Notes under the pieces: generated by a model
The model's input: only the letters and a program-made list of their open reading frames with translations
Told to the model about the DNA's origin: nothing
Databases searched by the model: none
Origin: Paenibacillus xylanilyticus
Lineage (GTDB): Bacteria; Bacillota; Bacilli; Paenibacillales; Paenibacillaceae
Direction of reading: 5' to 3'
DNA length: 64,000 nt
NCBI RefSeq assembly: GCF_013359935.1
Contig: NZ_JABMCB010000206.1
Span: forward strand, 62,001 to 126,000
Position numbers and translations under genes: made by a program
Shown: piece after piece, positions 7,898 to 16,279 of the stretch
Numbering within the stretch: the first letter of the stretch is position 1
Layout: every line of letters starts with the position of its first letter

Positions 7898-8783
7898 GGT
7901 TACGGTCTATCATTATGATGCATTCTCCACCATTCCGGGCCAAGGTAATCCGGCAGGAGTGGTCTTCCATGCTGATGATTTAAGTGAGACGGTGATGCAG
8001 CAGATTGCGCATAAGGTTGGTTTTAATGAAACGGTGTTTGTGCTCAGCTCCGAAGCAGCCGACGTGAGACTGCGTTATTTTACGCCAGGCCATGAGATTA
8101 ATCTGTGCGGACATGCGACGATGGCATCGCTGTATGGTTTGAAGACAAGAGGTCTGTTGGAGGGCAAAGAGTCAATCACAATCCAAACCAATGTAGGCAT
8201 ACTACCTATTCGATTTGAGCAGGATGGCGATACGATCAACATGGAGATGAAGCAGGACCAACCGCGTTTTGTGCCGTTCCAGGGTGATATCCAGAAACTG
8301 GCGAGTGCCATTAATCTAACTCTGGACGACCTGGATCTGTCCACGCCTATCGTTTATGGAAGTACCGGAACCTGGACATTATTAATACCCATTCGTAAAC
8401 TGAATTCTTTTACAAAAATGAAACCGGATACTTCCCGATTCCCTGATATTTTACTTGAAAACCCCAAGGCTTCCCTACATCCGTTTACCTTTGAAACCCG
8501 TGATTCCGATGCGATGATGCATGCCAGACATTTCTCTTCACCATACTCAGGCACCACGGAAGATCCAGTGACAGGAACAGCCTCCGGGGTGATGGGCGCC
8601 TATTATTTAACGTATGTGAACCGTGAGGTTGATCAGGTGCAATTGGTCATAGAGCAGGGACATGAGGCCGGAAGAGAAGGAAAGGTTGAAGTGAGTGTGA
8701 CGCGTGATGGGCAGGACATGGATGTAAGAATTATAGGGACGGCTGTTTTTGTTGGTGAAATGAATATTGAATTTAATACCTAA
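7890..8783 (+). CDS. PhzF-family epimerase/isomerase
   Basis: A 297-residue PhzF protein with the two-lobe diaminopimelate-epimerase fold. Landmarks are GNPAGVVF near residues 19-26, the catalytic Glu47 in GFNETVF, NLCGHATMA, and the second-lobe signature EDPVTGTASGVMGAY. Length is normal for the family. Known members isomerise phenazine precursors; most Bacillota homologues have no known substrate. No phenazine genes are nearby, so a phenazine role is unlikely. Translation is coupled to the S51 peptidase. Confidence 0.9.
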   Translation: MSEVTVYHYDAFSTIPGQGNPAGVVFHADDLSETVMQQIAHKVGFNETVFVLSSEAADVRLRYFTPGHEINLCGHATMASLYGLKTRGLLEGKESITIQTNVGILPIRFEQDGDTINMEMKQDQPRFVPFQGDIQKLASAINLTLDDLDLSTPIVYGSTGTWTLLIPIRKLNSFTKMKPDTSRFPDILLENPKASLHPFTFETRDSDAMMHARHFSSPYSGTTEDPVTGTASGVMGAYYLTYVNREVDQVQLVIEQGHEAGREGKVEVSVTRDGQDMDVRIIGTAVFVGEMNIEFNT

Positions 8784-8807
8784 TACATATCTGAAAGGGT
8801 GTCTGTC

Positions 8808-9578
8808 GTGGAACAGGTAATTTTGCAGCCCGTTATTCATGTGTTAAAAGAAGAGTTATCGGATTCCCTGGTGGGAATCTATCTGCACGGCTCCATGGCC
8901 ATGGGATGCTTCCATCCGAATGAGAGCGATATCGATATATTGGTGGTATGCCGGGATAAACAATCTGCTGAGACCTATCGAAGCATTGCCATAAAGTTAA
9001 TGCATATTGAAGAGGCGCAGAACATTACGAAAGGTTTTGAGATCAGTATTGTATTGGAATCCACAATTGCGAACTTGGCATACCCAACTCCATTCGAATT
9101 TCATTATTCAGCCTATCACCGGGAAAAGTATAGAACTGATGAACAATATCTCTGCGGCGGATATGAAGATCCGGATTTGGTAGCACACATGGCTGTCATT
9201 TATGACCGAGGTGTAGTCTTATATGGCAAACCCATTATGGATCTATTCCATCCTGTACCTCGTGAATATATGATTGCCTCCATTACATCAGATGTGGGAG
9301 CAGCTCTGGAAGAGATTGCGGACAACCCTGTCTACTATGTACTGAATTTGTCACGTGTTTTGTTGTATGTGAGAGATTCGGTGATTTATTCCAAGCGAGA
9401 GGCAGGAGAACGCGCCCTAACAGAGTTTCCGTCTAAGTACCAGGGCGTCATCTCGCAATGTCTTGCAAAGTATAATGGTGAACTGGAAGAATTAGATCTT
9501 AGCGAACCGTTACTTCTGGAATATGCAGAATATATGTTGAGTGAGATAAATATCTGGACGGAGAAAACGGCTCAATAG
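8808..9578 (+). CDS. AadA-like aminoglycoside nucleotidyltransferase
   Basis: A 256-residue protein starting at the GTG at 8808, behind GAAAGGG (8793-8799); a GTG at 8799 overlaps that site. The nucleotidyltransferase motif is HGSMAMGCFHPNESDIDILVV (read in two parts: HGSMAMG, then SDIDIL), with metal-binding Asp41 and Asp43. The C-terminal half is the helical DUF4111 domain (SRVLLYVRDSVIYSKREAGERAL) found in AadA-type ANT(3'')/ANT(9) enzymes that adenylylate streptomycin or spectinomycin. Chromosomal copies are common in soil Bacillota and not all confer resistance. Confidence 0.82.
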   Translation: MEQVILQPVIHVLKEELSDSLVGIYLHGSMAMGCFHPNESDIDILVVCRDKQSAETYRSIAIKLMHIEEAQNITKGFEISIVLESTIANLAYPTPFEFHYSAYHREKYRTDEQYLCGGYEDPDLVAHMAVIYDRGVVLYGKPIMDLFHPVPREYMIASITSDVGAALEEIADNPVYYVLNLSRVLLYVRDSVIYSKREAGERALTEFPSKYQGVISQCLAKYNGELEELDLSEPLLLEYAEYMLSEINIWTEKTAQ

Positions 9579-9654
9579 TCTTCGTATATTGGTATTGTGC
9601 ATTATTGATTTTACACATATTGAAAATTAATGAATTTTAGAAGGAGACACCAAG

Positions 9655-10086
9655 ATGACCATAACAACAGAAGATATGGAACTGATTGAAGCAGCGAAGA
9701 ATGTAATCAAGCGGTTATACAGAGAGGGTAAACATCACATCGGTGCAGCAGTACGAACGCAATCTGGAAGGATATATACTGCGGTGCATTTGGAAGCCTA
9801 CATTGGTCGTGTTTCGGTATGCGCGGAAGCTATTGCGATTGGCAAAGCCATTTCAGAAGGTGAAACTGAATTTGCAACCATTGTTGCTGTTCGGCATCCA
9901 GAGATCGATCCGGACGATTCAACGGAAACTTCTGACCTGCAGTTGGATGTAGTATCACCGTGTGGCATTTGTAGAGAATTGATCAGTGATTATGGGAAGG
10001 ACACACAGGTTATTTTGCAAGGGGAAGAGGGTTATACCAAAACAATGATTGGGCATTTGCTGCCACAAAAATACACAAGGACATAG
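9655..10086 (+). CDS. Cytidine deaminase-like protein (blasticidin deaminase type)
   Basis: A 143-residue zinc deaminase. The zinc site is complete: Cys56 with proton-shuttle Glu58 in VCAEAIAIG, and Cys103/Cys106 in PCGICREL, an all-cysteine set as in tetrameric cytidine deaminases and blasticidin-S deaminases. The loop between (residues 82-100) is longer and more acidic than in Cdd, closer to the blasticidin/guanine-type relatives. It starts at ATG 9655 behind AGAAGGAGA. It either salvages cytidine or inactivates a nucleoside antibiotic. Confidence 0.8.
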   Translation: MTITTEDMELIEAAKNVIKRLYREGKHHIGAAVRTQSGRIYTAVHLEAYIGRVSVCAEAIAIGKAISEGETEFATIVAVRHPEIDPDDSTETSDLQLDVVSPCGICRELISDYGKDTQVILQGEEGYTKTMIGHLLPQKYTRT

Positions 10087-10102
10087 TGAAGAAAGGAAGG
10101 TC

Positions 10103-10414
10103 ATGATGTTCGAAATTGTTGATATTCGGCAAAAGCCGGACATGCTGCAGGCAGCTGTTCAATATTTTTGGAATAGCCGACAGGATCTCTTTCCTTGGTT
10201 TGCATGCCTTCACGTGGAGCCGGAGTACCGGGGCCAAAATCTGGGCGGACAATTACAGAATCACGCGATGAACGAGGCAAAGGCAAAGGGCTATGACAAG
10301 CTCTATTTGTGTACGGATTTGACGGACTATTATGAGAAACATAACTGGGCGTACATTGGCAAAGGTTATTTGCTTGATGATGCGGAGACACGAATCTATG
10401 AACTGCAAATTTGA
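10103..10414 (+). CDS. GNAT acetyltransferase, internally shortened
   Basis: Only 103 residues, starting at ATG 10103 behind GGAAGG (10095-10100). The N-terminal strand (MFEIVDIRQKPDM, AVQYFW) runs straight into NSRQDLFPWFACLHVEPEYRGQNLGG, the acyl-CoA-binding region. In the family as I know it about 45 residues (two or three central strands) normally separate these blocks. The C-terminal half (YDKLYLCTDLTDYYEKHNW) looks intact. The frame is preserved, so it reads as an in-frame internal deletion that probably abolishes activity. It overlaps the next gene by 17 bases. Confidence 0.65.
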   Translation: MMFEIVDIRQKPDMLQAAVQYFWNSRQDLFPWFACLHVEPEYRGQNLGGQLQNHAMNEAKAKGYDKLYLCTDLTDYYEKHNWAYIGKGYLLDDAETRIYELQI

Positions 10415-11396
10415 TGAGGTCATTCAGCATTACTTCGAAGATACCGAGTACACGTTACGAGCCGTTCCATTTGGCCTGACCAACTCGACCAAGGTCCTCG
10501 AGATCAATGGACAGAGATTTGTCGTACGAATCTATAACCGGCACATCAAAACAATCGAGGGCATTGAGCTCGAATCCCAAGTGACCGCATTACTTGCTGG
10601 CGCACATACTTCCTTCCAAGTTCCAAACTTTCTCAATACTCGTGAAGGCGAGAAATATGTGGTATTGAGAGACGGTTCGCTTGCGGCAATCACTACTTTT
10701 CTGGAGGGCAAGCTCCCACAGCTGTCTGACCTGGAAAGAGCAAAGAAGTTTGGCAGTTTGGTGGGAGAGTTTTCGTCTGAAATAAGTGTGTTCCCAATGG
10801 AAAAGAACGTTTACCGGGGCACATCATTTACTAAAATGTATGAAATTCACCCGCTGGCTAATCGTCAATCAATTAGGGCTTTTTTTGCGAGTATACCTTT
10901 TGAAATATCAGAAGAACTTTTTACCTTTTACCAAACGATGATTACCGACATGGAGAACTCCAATCTTGATCTCGAGGTATTACCGCAGCAGTTTGTTCAT
11001 CATGATCTATTGATTTATAATCTGCTCGCTCAATTGGATGAGATTACAGGTGTATTGGATTTTGATTTTATTGGGATGGACGCTGCTTTTATGGAAGTGG
11101 TGATCAGCTTCAATCATATGATTCAGGAATCCGGAGGATCACTGGAAATGATGGAGGCGTTCCTTCAGGGATATTCTGTTAAACGAAAACATTCCGCACT
11201 TGAGATCAGTTACTTACCGTTACTTACCCAAATCTATTTTATAGCCGTTTTACATTTTTATATTGGTCAGTATTACGCGGGAGCAACGATTGAATATAAC
11301 TTTGCCTACATGCTCAATCAGTTTGAGAGGAACATGAACTGGCTTGAAAAGCATGATTCGAAGGTTAAACAACTGCTACATAAGTATTTGGTTTAA
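10398..11396 (+). CDS. Aminoglycoside phosphotransferase-family kinase
   Basis: A 332-residue protein-kinase-like phosphotransferase (APH/homoserine kinase II group). The start is ATG 10398, overlapping the preceding gene. The N-lobe has FVVRIYNR, a lysine-poor version of the ATP-binding strand. The catalytic loop is HHDLLIYNLL with Asp203 and Asn208, and the metal motif is LDFDF with Asp221 and Asp223. Related Paenibacillus proteins act on small hydroxyl substrates; antibiotic modification is possible but not shown. Confidence 0.8.
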   Translation: MNCKFDEVIQHYFEDTEYTLRAVPFGLTNSTKVLEINGQRFVVRIYNRHIKTIEGIELESQVTALLAGAHTSFQVPNFLNTREGEKYVVLRDGSLAAITTFLEGKLPQLSDLERAKKFGSLVGEFSSEISVFPMEKNVYRGTSFTKMYEIHPLANRQSIRAFFASIPFEISEELFTFYQTMITDMENSNLDLEVLPQQFVHHDLLIYNLLAQLDEITGVLDFDFIGMDAAFMEVVISFNHMIQESGGSLEMMEAFLQGYSVKRKHSALEISYLPLLTQIYFIAVLHFYIGQYYAGATIEYNFAYMLNQFERNMNWLEKHDSKVKQLLHKYLV

Positions 11397-11431
11397 GGGA
11401 ATGCACATTTGAAGTCTAGTAATCGAACGGA

Positions 11432-12240
11432 GTGATGGTTATTGAACAGACCATTCGTCTAGCTCAAGAGCTTGCCGAAAGAGTGATTCGTAAAGCTGGA
11501 CAGGTAGCCAAGATGGTTTTGATCGAATTACCTGTGCAATGGAAAAGGACCAATTCGGTGATGTTGTTACTGATGTGGACCATGAAGCAGAGCGGATCAT
11601 ATGTGATGAAATTAGCAGTACGTTTCCCGCGCATGAGATTCATAGTGAAGAACTGGGACATAATGGACAGAAGAGTGATTGGTTGTGGATGATAGATCCA
11701 CTGGATGGGACAAACAACTTTGCAATTGGTTTTCCTGTGTTCTCTGTTTCCATTACACTGATATACCGTTCAGAGCCTGTGCTAGGGGTTATTTATGAAC
11801 CAATGGTAGATCGTTTATTTGTAGCATCACGGGGAAATGGGGCGAGTTGTAACCTGAATCCAATGACTGTCAAAAAGAAAGAGAATATCCGTAAAGGAAC
11901 AATGGGCTGGATACAGGGTCATCAGGTACAAAATGAAGGGAATGCTGTGCGGTTGCGTCAGTATCTGGATTTGCATTTTAAAAGAGTGATGAGATTGTGG
12001 GCTCCGACCTTACAGTGGTGCATGCTAGCCAAAGGAGATATCGATGGCATTGTGCTCTACAATTCAGAGGGGGACGATCTCTACTCAGGAATCCTGATGG
12101 TGAAAGAAGCCGGTGCCATCGTAATGGATTTTCAAGGGACTCCCTTCGAGGGTATGAGTTCAGAGCCTTATCTGATTGCCTGTCATCCGGAGCATCGCGA
12201 CTATTTTCTGAGTGTCGTTCGGGAAGGAATGAACCTATGA
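11432..12240 (+). pseudogene. Inositol monophosphatase-family gene with a frameshift
   Basis: The N-terminus (MVIEQTIRLAQELAERVIRK, then AGQVAK) is read in one frame from GTG 11432/ATG 11435. The rest (DGFDRITCAMEKDQFGDVVTDVDHEAE onward, read from 11512) is in the -1 frame. Rejoining them gives a normal IMPase of about 268 residues, with metal motif DPLDGTNNF and EEL upstream. The shift lies at 11510-11514, consistent with loss of one base (AAGGATGG to AAGATGG). No slippery heptamer is present, so programmed frameshifting is unlikely. The second metal motif is altered (SEGDDLYSGILMVKEAG). Either a real pseudogene or an assembly error. Confidence 0.75.
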
Positions 12241-12317
12241 TTACCGAGCTTAACCAATAGGATGAATCTGGGACAGATCTATGTAGAGTTGGTATCGAAT
12301 TTAAAGGAGGCTGTAAT

Positions 12318-12908
12318 ATGAACAAATCATTACAAGATCAGATACAATTTCTCGTTGAGATTGATAAACTGAAAACGATTGAACGGAGAACAAGAATTAT
12401 CCATGGCGAGAGACGTGAAAATGATGCGGAGCATTCATGGCATCTGGCGATGATGGCGTTGGTTTTGCAGAGTCATGCCAACAAGGATGTGGATATCCTC
12501 AAAGTCATTAAGATGCTTCTCGTTCATGATCTGGTCGAGATCGATGCCGGAGATACCTTTGCTTATGATACGGTTGGGTACACGGATAAATACGATCGCG
12601 AGATCAAGGCGGCTCATCGGCTGTTTGGCATGCTGCCTGAGGCACAGGCTGAAGAACTGCTGAATCTGTGGTTAGAGTTTGAGGCGAAGGAGACGGATGA
12701 GGCACAATTCGCTTCGTCTCTGGATCGGTTACAGCCTTTGATTCACAATTATCAGAATGAAGGAGACACGTGGCAGAAATACAACATAACAAGTGAACAG
12801 GTCTTAAACCGAAATCGTGAAATAGCGAACGCTTCCGATACATTGTGGACGTATGCACAGCAGCTCATTCAACACTCTGTGGATCAGGGAATCCTGACCA
12901 AATCATAA
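12318..12908 (+). CDS. HD-domain phosphohydrolase (YfbR-like 5'-nucleotidase type)
   Basis: A 196-residue HD protein. Metal ligands are seen as His39 in NDAEHSWHLAM and the His70-Asp71 pair in LLVHDLVEIDAGD; the last Asp lies in SLDRLQPLI. This HD_3 arrangement is that of YfbR-like 5'-deoxynucleotidases, which dephosphorylate deoxynucleoside monophosphates. The ATG at 12318 has an excellent AAAGGAGG site. It fits the nucleotide-sanitising theme of the neighbouring NUDIX and deaminase genes. Confidence 0.85.
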   Translation: MNKSLQDQIQFLVEIDKLKTIERRTRIIHGERRENDAEHSWHLAMMALVLQSHANKDVDILKVIKMLLVHDLVEIDAGDTFAYDTVGYTDKYDREIKAAHRLFGMLPEAQAEELLNLWLEFEAKETDEAQFASSLDRLQPLIHNYQNEGDTWQKYNITSEQVLNRNREIANASDTLWTYAQQLIQHSVDQGILTKS

Positions 12909-12953
12909 GAATGCAGTGGAACTTATCCGTTAAGAGAAGAGGAAGGAGCTAAT

Positions 12954-13409
12954 ATGGGGTACATAATGGAACTTCGAAAACTGGTTGGTTCGCGACCGTT
13001 AATCATGGCTGGTTCGTGTGTGCTGGTGTTCAATGAACAGGGACATCTGCTGCTGCAAAGACGTACAAACAGTCTGGATTGGGGAACACTCGGTGGTTCG
13101 CTTGAACCCGGCGAGTCGCTGGAAGAGGCTGCTGCACGTGAACTGTATGAGGAGGCAGGATTGAAGGCAGAAGCGTACAGACTCATTACTGTTTTCTCAG
13201 GACCAGACATGTATTACAAATATCCGCATGGGGACGAAGTGTATAATGTGATGGCTGTTTATGAAGCTAAGGGGATCATGGGTACTCCAACGGTCATGGA
13301 CGATGAAGGGCTCGAGCTCCGATACTTTGATCTGAACCAGCCGGTTCCAGAGATTAATCCGTTTACGGAATATGTGTTAAAAAAGGCAGGGTACATTCAA
13401 TCCCAGTAA
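12954..13409 (+). CDS. NUDIX hydrolase
   Basis: A 151-residue NUDIX protein with a full Nudix box at residues 47-69 (GGSLEPGESLEEAAARELYEEAG written here in parts: GG, EPGE, REL-YEEAG). The preceding strand SCVLVFNEQGHLLLQRR and YKYPHGDEVYNVMAVYEA resemble ADP-ribose/MutT-like pyrophosphatases. The ribosome site AAGGAG precedes the first ATG; a second in-frame ATG four codons on is a weaker choice. Eighteen bases separate it from the HIT gene. Confidence 0.88.
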   Translation: MGYIMELRKLVGSRPLIMAGSCVLVFNEQGHLLLQRRTNSLDWGTLGGSLEPGESLEEAAARELYEEAGLKAEAYRLITVFSGPDMYYKYPHGDEVYNVMAVYEAKGIMGTPTVMDDEGLELRYFDLNQPVPEINPFTEYVLKKAGYIQSQ

Positions 13410-13427
13410 AAGAAAGGATGATGTGCA

Positions 13428-13766
13428 TTGACACAGGATTTTTATTGTGACGAAGTGCTCAGTGGCAAAACAAAAGTGGAAATTGTCATGGAGACGGATA
13501 CAGTGCTGGCCTACCACCATACTCGGCCGTACTACGAACATCATATTGTAGTTATTCCTAAGAACCATATTCAATCACTCATTTCCGAAGAAGAAGAGAA
13601 CAACGATGAGTTGCTACTTGAAATCATGAGGGTTATTAAAAAGATTTCTGCAGGTCTGGTGGAACAGACGGGCGCTGCCAAAATTGTGACTAACCTTGGC
13701 CGGTACCAGGATTCGAAGCATCAGCATTGGCATGTAGTCAGTGGTGATCGGATTATGAATGATTAA
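13428..13766 (+). CDS. HIT-family nucleotide-binding protein
   Basis: A 112-residue histidine-triad protein, starting at TTG 13428 behind AAAGGATGATG. The triad is HQHWHVV (His98, His100, His102), and the first strand/loop AYHHTRPYYEHHIVVIPKNH is typical. HIT proteins hydrolyse nucleoside phosphoramidates or dinucleotides. This is a compact variant. It closes the run from HD to NUDIX to HIT and is followed by a terminator, so the three may form one unit concerned with unwanted nucleotides. Confidence 0.85.
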   Translation: MTQDFYCDEVLSGKTKVEIVMETDTVLAYHHTRPYYEHHIVVIPKNHIQSLISEEEENNDELLLEIMRVIKKISAGLVEQTGAAKIVTNLGRYQDSKHQHWHVVSGDRIMND

Positions 13767-13785
13767 ATGATTAAAGGTCTGTTAG

Positions 13786-13829
13786 AAATCTTCCCTTTCC
13801 CTTTATGTGGGATGGGGATTTTTTATTTT
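13786..13829 (+). terminator. Rho-independent terminator
   Basis: AATC..CCC (from 13787) pairs imperfectly with GGGGATT (13814-13820) and runs into a T-rich tract to 13829. It lies just after the HIT gene. Confidence 0.6.
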
Positions 13830-13896
13830 TTCGGTACCCGCAGGCTATAACGAGGTTACTCAATGATCTACCAGAAAGTAAATTAAGGGAAAATAT

Positions 13897-13904
13897 GCTA
13901 GAAT
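13897..13904 (+). promoter_or_regulatory. Possible extended -10 promoter
   Basis: TG-C-TAGAAT at 13897-13904 has the extended -10 form; no convincing -35 is seen. It lies about 80 bases before the small membrane gene at 13987. The leader between holds CTACAAATGTAG, which can fold. Confidence 0.4.
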
Positions 13905-13986
13905 AGGAACAATAACTAAAAATAAGAATGACCGCCTGTAGCTTTGCTGTTCTACAAATGTAGCAGGTTGATTAGGAGGAATAAGT

Positions 13987-14139
13987 GTGTTTTCTATCGT
14001 TTCTATATTTGCAATTATATTTAACTTGGTGTTATACGGATTGGGGTTTTATGCACTAATCTTATTTATAAAATTGGCTCAACGTGGCATTCAAGCGCTT
14101 GATATTTACTTGAGTGAAAAACGCGGAGAACGATTCTAA
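13987..14139 (+). CDS. 50-residue membrane protein
   Basis: A GTG start at 13987 behind AGGAGGAATAA opens a 50-codon frame ending TAA 14137-14139. One long hydrophobic helix (residues 1-30, SIVSIFAIIFNLVLYGLGFY then ALILFIKL) is followed by an amphipathic basic tail (AQRGIQALDIYLSEKRGERF). The strong ribosome site, a promoter-like sequence upstream and a clear membrane-plus-tail layout support a real gene. Function unknown. Confidence 0.7.
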   Translation: MFSIVSIFAIIFNLVLYGLGFYALILFIKLAQRGIQALDIYLSEKRGERF

Positions 14140-14247
14140 AACTCGTAAAATGAATCAACCATAAGATTATCATTTTTCTCTCAGTGTTTTATTTTTTCTG
14201 TTTTAGTATGATTAACACATTATTTAAGTTAAGAGAGGGCGAGTGAC

Positions 14248-15027
14248 ATGGTGGATACTTTTTTAGAGCAAATCAATGAGTTGAACGAGCTTCAAAAGGA
14301 TTTGGTTACCATACATCCTTTATTTGCAGAGCATTATCCCGTGGTTGTCGCATTTGAGTCCCTATTATATATATATGATTACTCCGCAGAGAAAGGGCAA
14401 TATGAATGGGTGAAAACCGTTCCGGATGATCTTCACATCCCTGACGAGTGCCTGGCAGCCATGCCAGTGCCTCATATGGACGAACGAATGTGTGCCATTG
14501 TGACGGACTCAGCCTTCCAAAATTTTGAGCAGAAAGTGTACCTGTTTCACGAGTATGTTCATTGTTACGTCTATGAGAAGTATGAGCAGATCAGGAATCG
14601 TCTTCAGATTAAACATACCATGGAGAAAATTAAACGTGTGACATGGGAGCTGGATTACGAATTCCCTTATGAGGATGAGAATGTGGTCCAGCGGATCAAT
14701 TCGCTGTTGTCTATCTTAAAGAGCGGAGACTTAATCCAGGTACAAACTGCAAGAAAAGCATTGTTCAGTTCCTTAACTGAAGAACAAGGGGAGTACTGGA
14801 ACTGGCTGGAATGGAACGAAGGTTATGCGAGATATATCGAGAATCGGATACGAGAAAAATACGAGCTTGAACTGAATCATTGGGGAGATACTGCCCCATA
14901 TAATCGTTTGGTTTTCTATGAGTGCGGATCGGAGTACATAAGTCTGTTGGTTCGCGAACAGCCGGCTCTTCATACGGATTTGGAACAGTTGTTTAATACA
15001 TTTGTGGTGGAACGAGTGCAGGGATGA
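14248..15027 (+). CDS. Putative zinc metallopeptidase (HExxH)
   Basis: A 259-residue cytoplasmic protein with no signal peptide. HEYVH at residues 101-105 is a canonical HExxH zinc motif. Glu191 in EWNEGYARYIE, 86 residues downstream in a helical segment, is a plausible third ligand, as in gluzincins. YNRLVFYECGSEYISLLV near the C-terminus may pack under the site. I do not know the family. ATG 14248 follows AAGAGAGGGCG. It stands alone between the small membrane gene and a zinc phospholipase-like gene. Confidence 0.65.
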   Translation: MVDTFLEQINELNELQKDLVTIHPLFAEHYPVVVAFESLLYIYDYSAEKGQYEWVKTVPDDLHIPDECLAAMPVPHMDERMCAIVTDSAFQNFEQKVYLFHEYVHCYVYEKYEQIRNRLQIKHTMEKIKRVTWELDYEFPYEDENVVQRINSLLSILKSGDLIQVQTARKALFSSLTEEQGEYWNWLEWNEGYARYIENRIREKYELELNHWGDTAPYNRLVFYECGSEYISLLVREQPALHTDLEQLFNTFVVERVQG

Positions 15028-15114
15028 TCTTGCTGTTCCTTGGCTAAATGCTGTTAAGTCACAATTCAAGTCGTTACTAAGAGCAGCAGACTCTTATATA
15101 AAGGAGAAAGATCC

Positions 15115-15816
15115 ATGCCACTGCCTATGGTTCACTTACATGTAGCTGTGCTATTTGCTAATGCTTGTCCAGAACATGTCGAACGAGGTTCATTCTATCT
15201 TGGGAATATCGCACCGGATTCGATCCATATGCGTGAAGGTACAACGAGGGAGGACAAGGAATACACTCACTTCAACCCTAAGGGTGATGAAAATTATGTC
15301 GCACGCTTACAAGAGGTTTACTCCACCTACATGGAGCAACGTTCAGATGAAGGATGGAAGTGGTTTGTACGCGGCTATTTTATGCATGTCCTGACGGATT
15401 ATTTCTGGTTTCGGAGTCTGTATCCCGAATTCGTGGAGCGAGTTACCCGCACGGATGACAACAATGGTGTGAAGCGAACCAAGGATGAACTTGGCCGTTT
15501 GTACTACCAGGAGACGGATCAGATCGATTTTAACCTCTACCATCATGCTGGTTGGAGCGGTGATGTATGGCGTCTGCTTAAATGCACGCCGAGTTATGAT
15601 GTAGTGGGTCGTTTAACCGCGGAAGAGATTCTGCGCTGGCGGGATCGTACCGTTTCTTTTTTTAACGAGCAAGCCAACGAGCCCGGAATTGTGCCCGCAT
15701 ACATGACTGATGACATGGTAAGTTCGTTTGTGACAGATACGGTGCAGCGATTAATCGTGTTAATCCATTCCTGGGACCCTGAGTTGCAGCGTCTGGATGT
15801 GAACCTGGGAAGCTAG
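15115..15816 (+). CDS. Zinc-dependent phospholipase C-like protein
   Basis: A 233-residue helical protein of the Zn_dep_PLPC type. Metal-ligand candidates occur in the expected order: His8 in MVHLHVA, NIAPDSIH, then RGYFMHVLTDYFW, and further His residues in FNLYHHAGW. There is no signal peptide, unlike secreted phospholipases C, so it belongs to the cytoplasmic branch of unknown substrate. The ribosome site AAAGGAG is well placed for ATG 15115. Confidence 0.75.
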   Translation: MPLPMVHLHVAVLFANACPEHVERGSFYLGNIAPDSIHMREGTTREDKEYTHFNPKGDENYVARLQEVYSTYMEQRSDEGWKWFVRGYFMHVLTDYFWFRSLYPEFVERVTRTDDNNGVKRTKDELGRLYYQETDQIDFNLYHHAGWSGDVWRLLKCTPSYDVVGRLTAEEILRWRDRTVSFFNEQANEPGIVPAYMTDDMVSSFVTDTVQRLIVLIHSWDPELQRLDVNLGS

Positions 15817-15830
15817 GGAGGTGTCTACGA

Positions 15831-16247
15831 ATGAAAAAAGCAGCGATCCTCTTATGTTTATTCGCTGTTTTCCTTGCGAGTTGTACTCATACCAATACTT
15901 CTGGTTCAGATGAAAATCTTCCTTCGCTCATTACCTTAACTTGCAACCCGGATTACACATATGAACCCTGCCAAGATGTTCAGTTCGATGAGCATGACGA
16001 GATTCGGATGATCATGGGTGCGATAGAAAACGCTGAACTTATACCCGGAAATCTTAATTATGGAGCGCAATACAAGATGAGCATAACGAATACGGACGAT
16101 TCTGTGACTAAATATGATTTCTCAATAGGAACTGATCCTGAAATGAATGCCCTGTTGGTAGACGGTATAGACACCACCACGGGATATAGCATACCGCTAG
16201 AGGATGCAAATCAAATAAGATCATTAATCGAGAGACGCACAAATTAA
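15831..16247 (+). CDS. Small lipoprotein
   Basis: A 138-residue protein with signal peptide MKKAAILLCLFAVFLASC; LASC is the lipobox, with Cys18 as the lipidated residue. The mature part is acidic and beta-rich (SLITLTCNPDYTYEPCQDV, and later KMSITNTDDSVTKYDFSIG), like DUF4362-type lipoproteins, though that is a guess. It starts 14 bases after the phospholipase-like gene behind GGGAGGTG and may share its transcript. Confidence 0.75.
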   Translation: MKKAAILLCLFAVFLASCTHTNTSGSDENLPSLITLTCNPDYTYEPCQDVQFDEHDEIRMIMGAIENAELIPGNLNYGAQYKMSITNTDDSVTKYDFSIGTDPEMNALLVDGIDTTTGYSIPLEDANQIRSLIERRTN

Positions 16248-16279
16248 CCAGACATCGTGAAATGGAGAGGCAGTTATAT

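Noticed and set aside
7890..8783. Phenazine biosynthesis gene
   Set aside because: PhzF-like proteins are widespread; no other phenazine genes are present.
11500..11540. Programmed -1 frameshifting of the inositol-phosphatase-like gene
   Set aside because: No X-XXY-YYZ slippery sequence and no stable structure just downstream; loss of one base explains it better.
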